Under the pieces are notes generated by a model. It saw only the letters and a program-made list of their open reading frames with translations, had not been told where the DNA came from and made no database searches. Shown piece after piece: positions 1-5,549 of a DNA stretch of 5,549 nt; positions within the stretch are counted from its first letter, which is position 1, and each line of letters begins with the position of its first letter. The DNA lies in NCBI GenBank assembly GCA_910583965.1, contig CAJUAE010000162.1:1-5549 (forward strand), given 5' to 3'. This DNA is from an uncultured Lachnospiraceae bacterium. Lineage in GTDB: Bacteria > Bacillota > Clostridia > Lachnospirales > Lachnospiraceae. The position numbers and the translations under genes were made by a program.

Positions 1-908
1 TTGGTATAGCAATTGTGAAGATGCTTCGTGATAATAACAGAAATTTATCGACAATCCGAGATGCTGCTGCCAGAATGACATCGGGTGCAAATGAAGTTGC
101 TAGTGCAAGTAACTCTTTGGCACAGGGTACAACACAACAGGCGAGTGCGATTGAAGAAATTACAGTTTCAATCGAGGAGATTGCAAATGGTGCAAAAGTA
201 AATGCAGACGATGCAAACAGAGCAAATGAACTTGTGCAGAATACAAAGGATGGTGCGATTCGTGGTAATGAGCAAATGAAGCAGATGATTGCGGCGATGC
301 AAGATATCAATGAATCTTCAGAAAACATTTCTAAGATTATGAAGGTAATTGATGATATCTCGTTCCAGACGAATATTCTTGCGCTGAATGCTTCTGTGGA
401 GGCTGCAAGAGCAGGAATTCATGGAAAGGGGTTTGCAGTTGTTGCAGATGAAGTTAGAAGTTTAGCAAATAAGTCTGCAGAAGCAGCGAAGGATTCGGCA
501 GTGATGATTGAAGATTCTATCAAGAAGGTTGAGGTTGGGTCCAAACTTGCAGTAGAGACAGCAACGGCACTCGAGGAAATTCTGTTATCTGTTGAAAATA
601 TTGCTACGATTGTCAGCAACATTGCAGAGGCTTCTGTAAATCAAGCAAGTTCCGTGGGACAAGTAAATGCTGGTATTACACAAATTGCGGATGTAGTGCA
701 GACAAATTCAGCGACATCAGAACAGTGTGCGGCTGCAAGTGCAGAGCTTTCGAGTCTTGCAGGACAGCTTCAGAATGCAGTTGGCAGGTATAAACTTCTT
801 GCAGGAAAAAGCGGAAAGTCGGATTTTGGTTCGGTGTCGTCTGATGACAGTGATTATATTGACAATGAAAGCATTATTTCGCTGGATTCTGATTTTGGCA
901 AATATTAA
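1..908 (+). CDS. Methyl-accepting chemotaxis protein, C-terminal signalling part (5' end outside window)
   Basis: This is the cytoplasmic signalling rod of a chemoreceptor, which in the family controls the kinase CheA through CheW. The frame is open to the left edge (first whole codon at base 3), so the sensor, membrane segments and HAMP domain lie outside the window; the GTG at 15 is not a real start. Counting from that GTG, a long coiled coil runs through residues 10-260. The diagnostic hairpin tip is at about 112-150 (IDDISFQTNILALNASVEAA, then GKGFAVVADEVRSLA). Likely methylation regions are the Ala/Glu-Glu stretch near 43-56 and the Ser/Ala/Glu stretch near 232-247. From memory, the arm after the tip aligns with E. 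coli Tsr without gaps, suggesting a 36-heptad receptor. Residue 135, at the turn, is Ile where most receptors have Glu. The last 35 residues form a Ser/Asp-rich tail with no NWETF-type CheR tether. Family assignment is very secure; the ligand is unknown. Confidence 0.97.
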   Translation, partial: GIAIVKMLRDNNRNLSTIRDAAARMTSGANEVASASNSLAQGTTQQASAIEEITVSIEEIANGAKVNADDANRANELVQNTKDGAIRGNEQMKQMIAAMQDINESSENISKIMKVIDDISFQTNILALNASVEAARAGIHGKGFAVVADEVRSLANKSAEAAKDSAVMIEDSIKKVEVGSKLAVETATALEEILLSVENIATIVSNIAEASVNQASSVGQVNAGITQIADVVQTNSATSEQCAAASAELSSLAGQLQNAVGRYKLLAGKSGKSDFGSVSSDDSDYIDNESIISLDSDFGKY

Positions 909-931
909 ATACAAAATAATGTTGTTGTTTC

Positions 932-959
932 CTACCCCGGCAGCAAAGTGCCGGGGTAG
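932..959 (+). terminator. Rho-independent-like hairpin after the chemoreceptor gene
   Basis: A perfect 11-bp stem pairs 932-942 (CTACCCCGGCA) with 949-959 around a 6-base loop (GCAAAG). It lies 23 bases after the chemoreceptor stop codon. The stem is very G+C-rich against an A/T-rich background, as in intrinsic terminators. The following T-run is poor (TGTTTC), so termination may be partial and some readthrough into the downstream gene is possible. Confidence 0.75.
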
Positions 960-990
960 TGTTTCATAATAGGAAAGCGGGAAACAAATT

Positions 991-1659
991 TTGAAGATAT
1001 ACATAGCACACATGTATGAGGTACAAGAAGCAAAAGAGATGCGGTTGTGCTCCATGCTTGACAGCAACAGGGCACGGAAAGTCTCAGGATTTCGGAATAG
1101 AAAAGAACGAATGCGCTGTATTTTTGCAGGACTTTTGCTTCGCTATGCATTTTTGCAGGAGGGCTATGGACCTAATGCATGGCAGCAGATAGAGGTAGTA
1201 GAGGGGGATTATGGAAAACCATATTTAAAAGGGTATCCTGCGTTTCATTACAATCTGTCTCACTCTGGAGAATGGGTGGCGTGTGCAGTGGACACAGTGC
1301 CTGTGGGGATAGATATTCAAGAGATGAAGTCATGGAAAATGACTTTGGCAAAGAGATTTTATTATGAGGAAGAGTACAATAGGCTTCTTGCGCTGCAGGA
1401 GTCTGATATGGATAGACAGACAAAGGAGTTTTACAGCATGTGGACTGCGAAGGAGAGTGCAGTAAAGTGGAGTGGGAGGGGAATTGGCGGTGGTATCCGG
1501 CAGCTTTTGACAGACGCAGACTACAAATCTATCTGTGATATTGACCAAAAACAAAGAGCCAAGATAAGACAGTACCGCGTGTCAGAAAACTATATTGTCT
1601 GTGTATGCAGCGAGAATGACAATTTCCCTGATTTACCGCAACAGGTAGATTTGGAATAA
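991..1659 (+). CDS. Sfp-type 4'-phosphopantetheinyl transferase
   Basis: The enzyme family moves the 4'-phosphopantetheine arm of coenzyme A onto a serine of acyl or peptidyl carrier proteins, in the cytoplasm. The 222 residues match the usual two-lobed Sfp size. Visible motifs are GKPYL (75-79), FHYNLSHSG (85-93), VGIDIQ (105-110) with the metal-binding Asp108, and WTAKESAVK (151-159) with the Glu155 and Lys159 expected in the active site. Gln110 replaces the Glu that follows in Sfp's GIDIE motif; some family members also lack that Glu, so activity is not excluded. The TTG start is chosen because it gives MKIYIAHM, like the N-terminus of Sfp, and has a purine-rich site (about 971-981) upstream; the first in-frame ATG, at 1012, would remove the first beta strand. 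No polyketide or peptide synthetase is in view, so the substrate is unknown. The next gene begins 19 bases after the stop, probably in the same transcript. Confidence 0.93.
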   Translation: MKIYIAHMYEVQEAKEMRLCSMLDSNRARKVSGFRNRKERMRCIFAGLLLRYAFLQEGYGPNAWQQIEVVEGDYGKPYLKGYPAFHYNLSHSGEWVACAVDTVPVGIDIQEMKSWKMTLAKRFYYEEEYNRLLALQESDMDRQTKEFYSMWTAKESAVKWSGRGIGGGIRQLLTDADYKSICDIDQKQRAKIRQYRVSENYIVCVCSENDNFPDLPQQVDLE

Positions 1660-1666
1660 AGTAAAT

Positions 1667-1672
1667 GGAGGG
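1667..1672 (+). promoter_or_regulatory. Ribosome binding site of the 773-residue gene
   Basis: GGAGGG lies 6 bases before the ATG at 1679, an ideal Shine-Dalgarno match and spacing. It fixes this ATG as the start. No promoter is evident in the 19-base gap after the transferase gene, which supports co-transcription. Confidence 0.85.
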
Positions 1673-1678
1673 AAACAA

Positions 1679-4000
1679 ATGCTAAAAATAAATGGAAAAA
1701 ATGCAGTGAAAAAAGGTGAGGTAATTTTTCAGGAAGGCGATGAGCTGAAGCAGATTGGGATTGTTCTCTCTGGGAAAGTACTCATGCAGAGAAAAAATGT
1801 AAAAATGATTCGCCCGCATGGAAGCTATCTGGCATTAAATCTACTGGACAATCCAGTTTATAGTGCGACTTATACTGCACTGGAAGATTCTGTGATTTAT
1901 GCACTCCCTGTGGAAGGAGAGCTGACGATACAGAACATTATTGCCAGGAATGCCGACTATCGTGCAATTATGGTTTCTTCCCAGTTTCGGATAGCAGTGG
2001 AACTTTATCGAATTAAGTCCAGCTTTAATGAGCGCGCAGCAAGATTGTGTTCCTTTGCACAGAGAAGTTATGAGGATTACAAGGAAATCTGTGCGGCGGC
2101 AGGGGTTCCAGCAGCAGGCATGGATGAGCTTGAAGACTTGCAACTATATGAGGAGACACAGCAGGACAATGAACACAAAATTACATATTACGAAGAGGGC
2201 GCTAAAATTCCATTGAACGCGACGAAAATGTACTTTTCTTACAGTGAGACAATGGCACGTTTTCAGGTTGACGAGATTATGCAACTTGTGACAGTATTTC
2301 TGGAAGAATGTTCCGAGGCGGTAGAGTATATTAAGAATTTGATGGATATTTTGTGTTTGCGTTCCAAAAATAATCTGTTTGATTACATTTATGAAAAAGC
2401 ATATGAGATAAAGGAAAAGGCGGATATTCCAGGTGAAGTATATACGCTACTGAATGGTATTATAGATGAAATTGGTTTTCAACACAAAGAGTTAAAGCTT
2501 CAGTCACAGGATGTGCCGGAATTTCATCAGGAATTGTTCCAGGAGAAGGCAAATAATTTGGTATCAGGAGAAGTGCCTGTCATAGAAATAAAATCGCAGG
2601 AAGAACGGGAGGAGGAAATCCAAAGAGATGTGGCATCACTGAAGGGCTCCATGGAACAGATTCTTAAGTTTGCAGGATTTGATGAGACAGAGGGTGAGAC
2701 GCTCAAAAAGAATGTAGATTATCTGGTCAATGTGCCAGATAGAATTTCTGTGGAGGATGATGTCAAGAAGGCAAAGAAGACGATTACATCACTGGTATTT
2801 AAGCTGTATTTATGTTGCTACCGTAAAATTAAAGAAAGATTGCTCGATCCGCCCAAAGCAGTAGAATTGTTTATGAATTATGGCATGCTGGATGAGCGCT
2901 TGCTGGATGAGGAGCATTTACAATTTTTGTGCGGGATTGAGCCAGAAGAGAATGAAGGTCCATGTCAGGTTGTCACAATGATGGAGTGGCTTGACTTGAT
3001 ATATGAAGGAAAACGAGAACCATCTAAGAGTGAGTTTGATGAGGACTATGTGGAAAATCTGCGCACGCGCAAAAAGCAGGGTGAGATTACAGAGAAGGAG
3101 CAAAACGAGCTGCTCAAAAATATGGATTGTCGTGTCGAATATGAGATAATGAATATGCAGATGAGCAATTCTCGTACTCTGTATGGACAGCCGTCTTCCT
3201 ATATGCCAATTCTCTACAAGGAGGCAATTTTTGGATATCTTGATAAAATTCTTGTAACCAAAAAGAAGATTAATGAGAGCGTGCTGCATTTTTCAAAATT
3301 AGATTACTCTGTGTTTTACAGAGAAGTTCTATACTCCAATACGGAGTTTAAAATTTTCAATGAAACAGTGATGAAAAATGTGTATCCAGACGTGATACTG
3401 TTTCCCCTGTTTGGGACAAACGCATCTATGTGGCAGGAGGTTGGAGGAAAAAATAAAGGAACACCAGGTCGATTCTGTTTTCCAATTATGACAAGTTCTA
3501 ATATTGATGATTTGATGGTGAAACTGTTTGGGCGTTTCCGCTGGGAATTGTGTCGTTGTATCCAGGGTATGGCATGGAACGATGTCAAGATCAAATCCCT
3601 CACTTCAGAATATATGGACTATATCCAGTTTTATCGTAAGAACCGGGATTTGTCAGAAGAAGCGCGAGATAAGGTGAAATTGCAAATCCAGAAGGCAAGA
3701 AACAACTCCAGAGAGACGTTTTTGATTGACTATGAATCATGGATTAAAAATGAAGCAAACGGTTCTATGAAAATGAATAAAGTAGCGCGTGAGATTCTTG
3801 CTACATACTGCCCATTTGAGAAATCTCTTAGAATGAAACTAAATGCGCAAAGGCCTTATGAAGTGGCACAGGCGCGAAGTTTCCGAAACGCACAGAAAAA
3901 GAAACAGGAATTTGAACTTAAGCTTAAGGCATTACAGAAGGTGACACAAAAAATTCCTGCTGAGCTAATGAACACTTATAAGTTTTACGCTGAGATGTAG
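1679..4000 (+). CDS. Large protein with degenerate cyclic-nucleotide-binding-like N-terminal domain, function unknown
   Basis: I do not recognise this 773-residue protein as a whole. Residues about 10-80 read as the beta-roll of a cNMP-binding (Crp/Fnr-like) domain: KKGEVIFQEGDELKQIGIVL, SGKVLMQ, then YSATYTALEDSVIYALP. The phosphate-binding cassette is degenerate: by alignment with CRP, the Glu after the glycine is Ser49 and the key Arg before Ser-Ala is Tyr61, so ordinary cAMP binding is doubtful. Helical sequence follows (82-137). An acidic, Glu/Lys-rich helical middle (about 190-490) has no clear motif. A more compact, aromatic-rich C-terminal region (about 500-720) includes PDVILFPLFGTNASMW (570-585), GRFCFPIM (597-604) and FRWELCRCIQGMAWND (620-635). 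The end (725-756) is a basic helix. No signal peptide, membrane segment or helix-turn-helix is evident, so it is probably cytoplasmic. It starts 19 bases after the phosphopantetheinyl transferase gene. That it is a real gene is secure from length, ribosome binding site and codon use; its role is open. Confidence 0.9.
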   Translation: MLKINGKNAVKKGEVIFQEGDELKQIGIVLSGKVLMQRKNVKMIRPHGSYLALNLLDNPVYSATYTALEDSVIYALPVEGELTIQNIIARNADYRAIMVSSQFRIAVELYRIKSSFNERAARLCSFAQRSYEDYKEICAAAGVPAAGMDELEDLQLYEETQQDNEHKITYYEEGAKIPLNATKMYFSYSETMARFQVDEIMQLVTVFLEECSEAVEYIKNLMDILCLRSKNNLFDYIYEKAYEIKEKADIPGEVYTLLNGIIDEIGFQHKELKLQSQDVPEFHQELFQEKANNLVSGEVPVIEIKSQEEREEEIQRDVASLKGSMEQILKFAGFDETEGETLKKNVDYLVNVPDRISVEDDVKKAKKTITSLVFKLYLCCYRKIKERLLDPPKAVELFMNYGMLDERLLDEEHLQFLCGIEPEENEGPCQVVTMMEWLDLIYEGKREPSKSEFDEDYVENLRTRKKQGEITEKEQNELLKNMDCRVEYEIMNMQMSNSRTLYGQPSSYMPILYKEAIFGYLDKILVTKKKINESVLHFSKLDYSVFYREVLYSNTEFKIFNETVMKNVYPDVILFPLFGTNASMWQEVGGKNKGTPGRFCFPIMTSSNIDDLMVKLFGRFRWELCRCIQGMAWNDVKIKSLTSEYMDYIQFYRKNRDLSEEARDKVKLQIQKARNNSRETFLIDYESWIKNEANGSMKMNKVAREILATYCPFEKSLRMKLNAQRPYEVAQARSFRNAQKKKQEFELKLKALQKVTQKIPAELMNTYKFYAEM

Positions 4001-4009
4001 AAACGAACA

Positions 4010-4049
4010 AAAAACTTCCACTTGTACAATTGCACAAGTGGAAGTTTTT
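4010..4049. terminator. Bidirectional intrinsic terminator between convergent genes
   Basis: A perfect 16-bp stem pairs 4010-4025 with 4034-4049 around the 8-base loop ACAATTGC. The core is ACTTCCACTTGT / ACAAGTGGAAGT. The top strand ends in TTTTT (4045-4049), and the A-run at 4009-4014 gives a TTTTTT tract on the bottom strand. It lies 9 bases after the stop of the + strand gene and about 70 bases beyond the stop of the - strand gene, so it can end transcription from both sides. Confidence 0.92.
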
Positions 4050-4053
4050 ATGT

Positions 4054-4091
4054 ACACGGACGAGGAACTATGCAGCAAAATCTGTCCGTGT
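4054..4091. other. Inverted repeat, 8-bp arms, in the convergent intergenic region
   Basis: ACACGGAC (4054-4061) and GTCCGTGT (4084-4091) are perfect complements separated by 22 bases. The stem lacks a T-run on either side. It may fold in the 3' end of the - strand transcript ahead of the terminator. The long loop makes it a weak structure and no function is assigned. Confidence 0.4.
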
Positions 4092-4096
4092 CCGGT

Positions 4097-4129
4097 GTGA
4101 GTAGAGCAAGATAAATCTGCTCTACTCGC
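4097..4129 (-). other. Hairpin overlapping the stop codon of the CorC-like gene
   Basis: GAGTAGAGCA (4099-4108) pairs perfectly with TGCTCTACTC (4118-4127) around a 9-base loop (4109-4117), and can extend by a G-U and a G-C pair to 4097-4129. The TAG stop codon of the - strand gene (4124-4122) sits inside the stem. No T-run follows on either strand, so it is more likely a 3' mRNA stem or accessory pause site than the main terminator, which lies further on. Confidence 0.55.
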
Positions 4130-5447
4130 TTATAGTTTGTGTTTCTGTCTCATTTGTGTTAGACACATAAAAGTTATTTTCTGATGTATTGTCAGATTCA
4201 GGAAGGAGAATTATAACAGTTTCAATACGATTGTTATCAACTTTTTTTGCAGTGAGTGTAATACCATCTGCGGTGACAACTGATTCGCCTTCTGTTGGGA
4301 AGCGGTCGAGTAATTCAATCATAATTCCGCCAATCGAATCGTAATCTTCTGAGTCAAATTTGGTTTCTAGAACATCATTGATGTCATCTAGCTTTAGACT
4401 ACCTCCTACTTCGTAGGTATTTTGTGCAATTTTTTTCAACAGTTCTGCTTCGTCAGCATCATATTCATCTCGAATTTCACCCACAATTTCCTCGAGAAGA
4501 TCTTCTACGGTAATCATGCCGACAGTAGCGCCATATTCGTTTAAAATCAACGCAACATTCGTTGTAAGAAGACGCATTTCCAACAACAGATCAGCAGTTT
4601 TTTTGTATTCATAAGTATAGTATCCCTCACGTAGGATATCTCTGATTTTAAAGTGCTCTCTGTTCTCGACCAACAGAAAATCTTTTACAATCACAATTCC
4701 AATAATATTGTCAATCTCATTTTCATAGACAGGGATACGTGAGTACATGGACTCTCGGAACAAACTTAGTAATTCTTCGTAGGAGGCATTGACATCGATT
4801 GTGGTCATGTCAATGCGGGGGATCATAATATCCTTCGCTACAGAGTCGCCAAATTCAAATACATTGTAAATTAGCTTCTTTTCCTCCTGTTCAATAACAC
4901 CATCTTCATGGCTTACATCCACATAGGTTTTTAATTCTGTCTCGGTCATCATTACGCGAGATGAGGAATCGATATGCAGAAATTTGAGAAATAATCCTGA
5001 AATTTTATCAATAATAAAAATGACAGGGGTCAATATCTGCATTAGAAGATAGATTACACCAGCGTATGCGAGCGATAATTTTTCATTGTTACACATTGCC
5101 CATGTTTTAGGAACAATTTCACCAAAAATTAGTACAAGTAAAGTTAGAACACCAGTACCAATTCCGACAGCAGTATTTCCCCAAAGACGAATGACAAGAG
5201 AAGTCATTAGGGAGGAAGCACTGATATTGACGACATTGTTTCCAATCAGAATTGCACTGATTAGTTTGCTTCTGCTGTCAAGAACTTTTTGCAGTTTGAG
5301 AACCCTTTTGGAAGGATTTTCATCCACCATAGCACGCACCTTAACATTACTTAAAGTGGTGAGGGCAGTCTCCGCAGAAGAAAAGAATGCAGACAAAACC
5401 AAAAGTACGACAAGAATTACAAGTTGTATGACACCGGGGGTATCCAA
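4122..5447 (-). CDS. CorC/CNNM (HlyC)-family membrane protein: DUF21, CBS pair, CorC_HlyC domain
   Basis: This family sits in the cytoplasmic membrane and is linked to Mg2+ (or Co2+) export and resistance; bacterial members include CorC and MpfA. Older annotations call it hemolysin. The 441 residues have the full family order. A DUF21 domain with about four hydrophobic segments (near 6-22, 62-88, 94-110, 127-155) carries the hallmarks FFSSAETAL (21-29), GNNVVNI (69-75) and FGEIVPK (108-114). An acidic linker (167-200) leads to two CBS motifs: MIPRIDM to GIVIVKDFL (208-258) and about 270-325 with LILNEYGATVGMITVEDLLE. The C-terminal CorC_HlyC domain spans about 343-416. The last 25 residues are a polar Asn/Thr/Glu tail outside the family core. 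The TTG start is chosen because AAAGGAG precedes it, no in-frame ATG or GTG lies between the upstream in-frame stop (5465-5463) and this TTG, and MDTPGVIQLVIL leads directly into the first membrane helix. It appears to be transcribed alone. Transport direction and ion are inferred from the family only. Confidence 0.95.
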   Translation of the reverse strand: MDTPGVIQLVILVVLLVLSAFFSSAETALTTLSNVKVRAMVDENPSKRVLKLQKVLDSRSKLISAILIGNNVVNISASSLMTSLVIRLWGNTAVGIGTGVLTLLVLIFGEIVPKTWAMCNNEKLSLAYAGVIYLLMQILTPVIFIIDKISGLFLKFLHIDSSSRVMMTETELKTYVDVSHEDGVIEQEEKKLIYNVFEFGDSVAKDIMIPRIDMTTIDVNASYEELLSLFRESMYSRIPVYENEIDNIIGIVIVKDFLLVENREHFKIRDILREGYYTYEYKKTADLLLEMRLLTTNVALILNEYGATVGMITVEDLLEEIVGEIRDEYDADEAELLKKIAQNTYEVGGSLKLDDINDVLETKFDSEDYDSIGGIMIELLDRFPTEGESVVTADGITLTAKKVDNNRIETVIILLPESDNTSENNFYVSNTNETETQTISE

Positions 5448-5457
5448 AACAAAATCA

Positions 5458-5464
5458 CTCCTTT
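5458..5464 (-). promoter_or_regulatory. Ribosome binding site of the CorC-like gene
   Basis: On the - strand AAAGGAG ends 10 bases before the TTG at 5447-5445. This strong site, with an in-frame TAA at 5465-5463 just upstream, supports the TTG start. Confidence 0.8.
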
Positions 5465-5497
5465 ATTCAAAACATATTTTAAAATGCATCAGCATAG

Positions 5498-5526
5498 ATT
5501 ATAACAGTGTTAGGCAAATAATACAA
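5498..5526 (-). promoter_or_regulatory. Predicted sigma-A-type promoter of the CorC-like gene
   Basis: On the - strand a -35 box TTGTAT (5526-5521) is followed by a 17-base spacer and a perfect -10 box TATAAT (5503-5498). The -10 box is preceded by TG one base upstream, an extended -10. Transcription would start near 5491, giving a 5' leader of about 45 bases. A second TATAAT lies at 5533-5528, but its -35 position falls outside the window, so a second promoter cannot be judged. Confidence 0.72.
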
Positions 5527-5549
5527 GATTATATGTGAAAAAATAGGAG

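Noticed and set aside
727..969. 80-codon + strand frame overlapping the chemoreceptor 3' end
   Set aside because: It is an out-of-frame shadow of the coiled-coil coding sequence that runs through the terminator stem.
960..990. Promoter for the transferase gene (CATAAT at 965-970 as -10)
   Set aside because: The matching -35 position falls inside the terminator stem and reads nothing like TTGACA, so support is too weak to annotate.
717..1150. Overlapping - strand reading frames across the chemoreceptor end and transferase start
   Set aside because: They cross a terminator hairpin and two real genes, have Cys-rich nonsense-like translations and match no family.
1679..2090. Crp/Fnr transcription factor call for the large gene
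   Set aside because: The beta-roll resembles this family, but no helix-turn-helix is visible after it and the protein is more than three times the usual length.
2918..3603. - strand frames of 123 and 95 codons inside the 773-residue gene
   Set aside because: They are antisense to a continuous long gene with a good ribosome binding site, and their translations show no domain signature.
5086..5538. 150-codon + strand reading frame opposite the start of the CorC-like gene
   Set aside because: It lies antisense to a well-supported membrane-domain gene, its protein is low-complexity Thr/Ile/Leu/Ser-rich sequence, and no ribosome binding site is apparent.

Overview
The window looks like chromosomal DNA of a low-to-mid GC anaerobic Firmicute, most likely a Clostridia/Lachnospiraceae-type bacterium. 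This is an inference from A/T-rich codon use, TTG starts behind purine-rich ribosome binding sites, short Firmicute-like intergenic gaps, and the character of the proteins. It is not a database result. No mobile element, CRISPR array, tRNA or rRNA was seen.

Layout, left to right. (1) The 3' part of a chemoreceptor (methyl-accepting chemotaxis protein) gene on the + strand runs in from the left edge and stops at 908. (2) A strong G+C-rich hairpin (932-959) separates it from the next gene. (3) A TTG-started Sfp-type 4'-phosphopantetheinyl transferase (991-1659, +) follows. (4) Only 19 bases later comes a large 773-residue protein (1679-4000, +). It has a cyclic-nucleotide-binding-like beta-roll at its N-terminus and about 650 further residues that I do not recognise. 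These two genes probably share a transcript. (5) A 121-base convergent intergenic region (4001-4121) carries a 16-bp bidirectional terminator and two further hairpins. (6) On the - strand, a CorC/CNNM (HlyC-family) membrane protein with DUF21, paired CBS and C-terminal CorC_HlyC domains (5447-4122) is transcribed from a good extended -10 promoter (about 5498-5526).

Working together: the chemoreceptor and the CorC-like transporter are ordinary genes with no visible functional tie to the middle pair. The middle pair, a carrier-protein activating enzyme plus a large cNMP-domain protein of unknown role, is the least explained part of the window. The cNMP-like domain lacks the usual Glu and Arg of the phosphate-binding cassette, and no DNA-binding helix-turn-helix is evident after it, so it is unlikely to be a simple Crp/Fnr regulator. 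This is the best candidate for something undescribed, but the sequence alone does not reveal a function.
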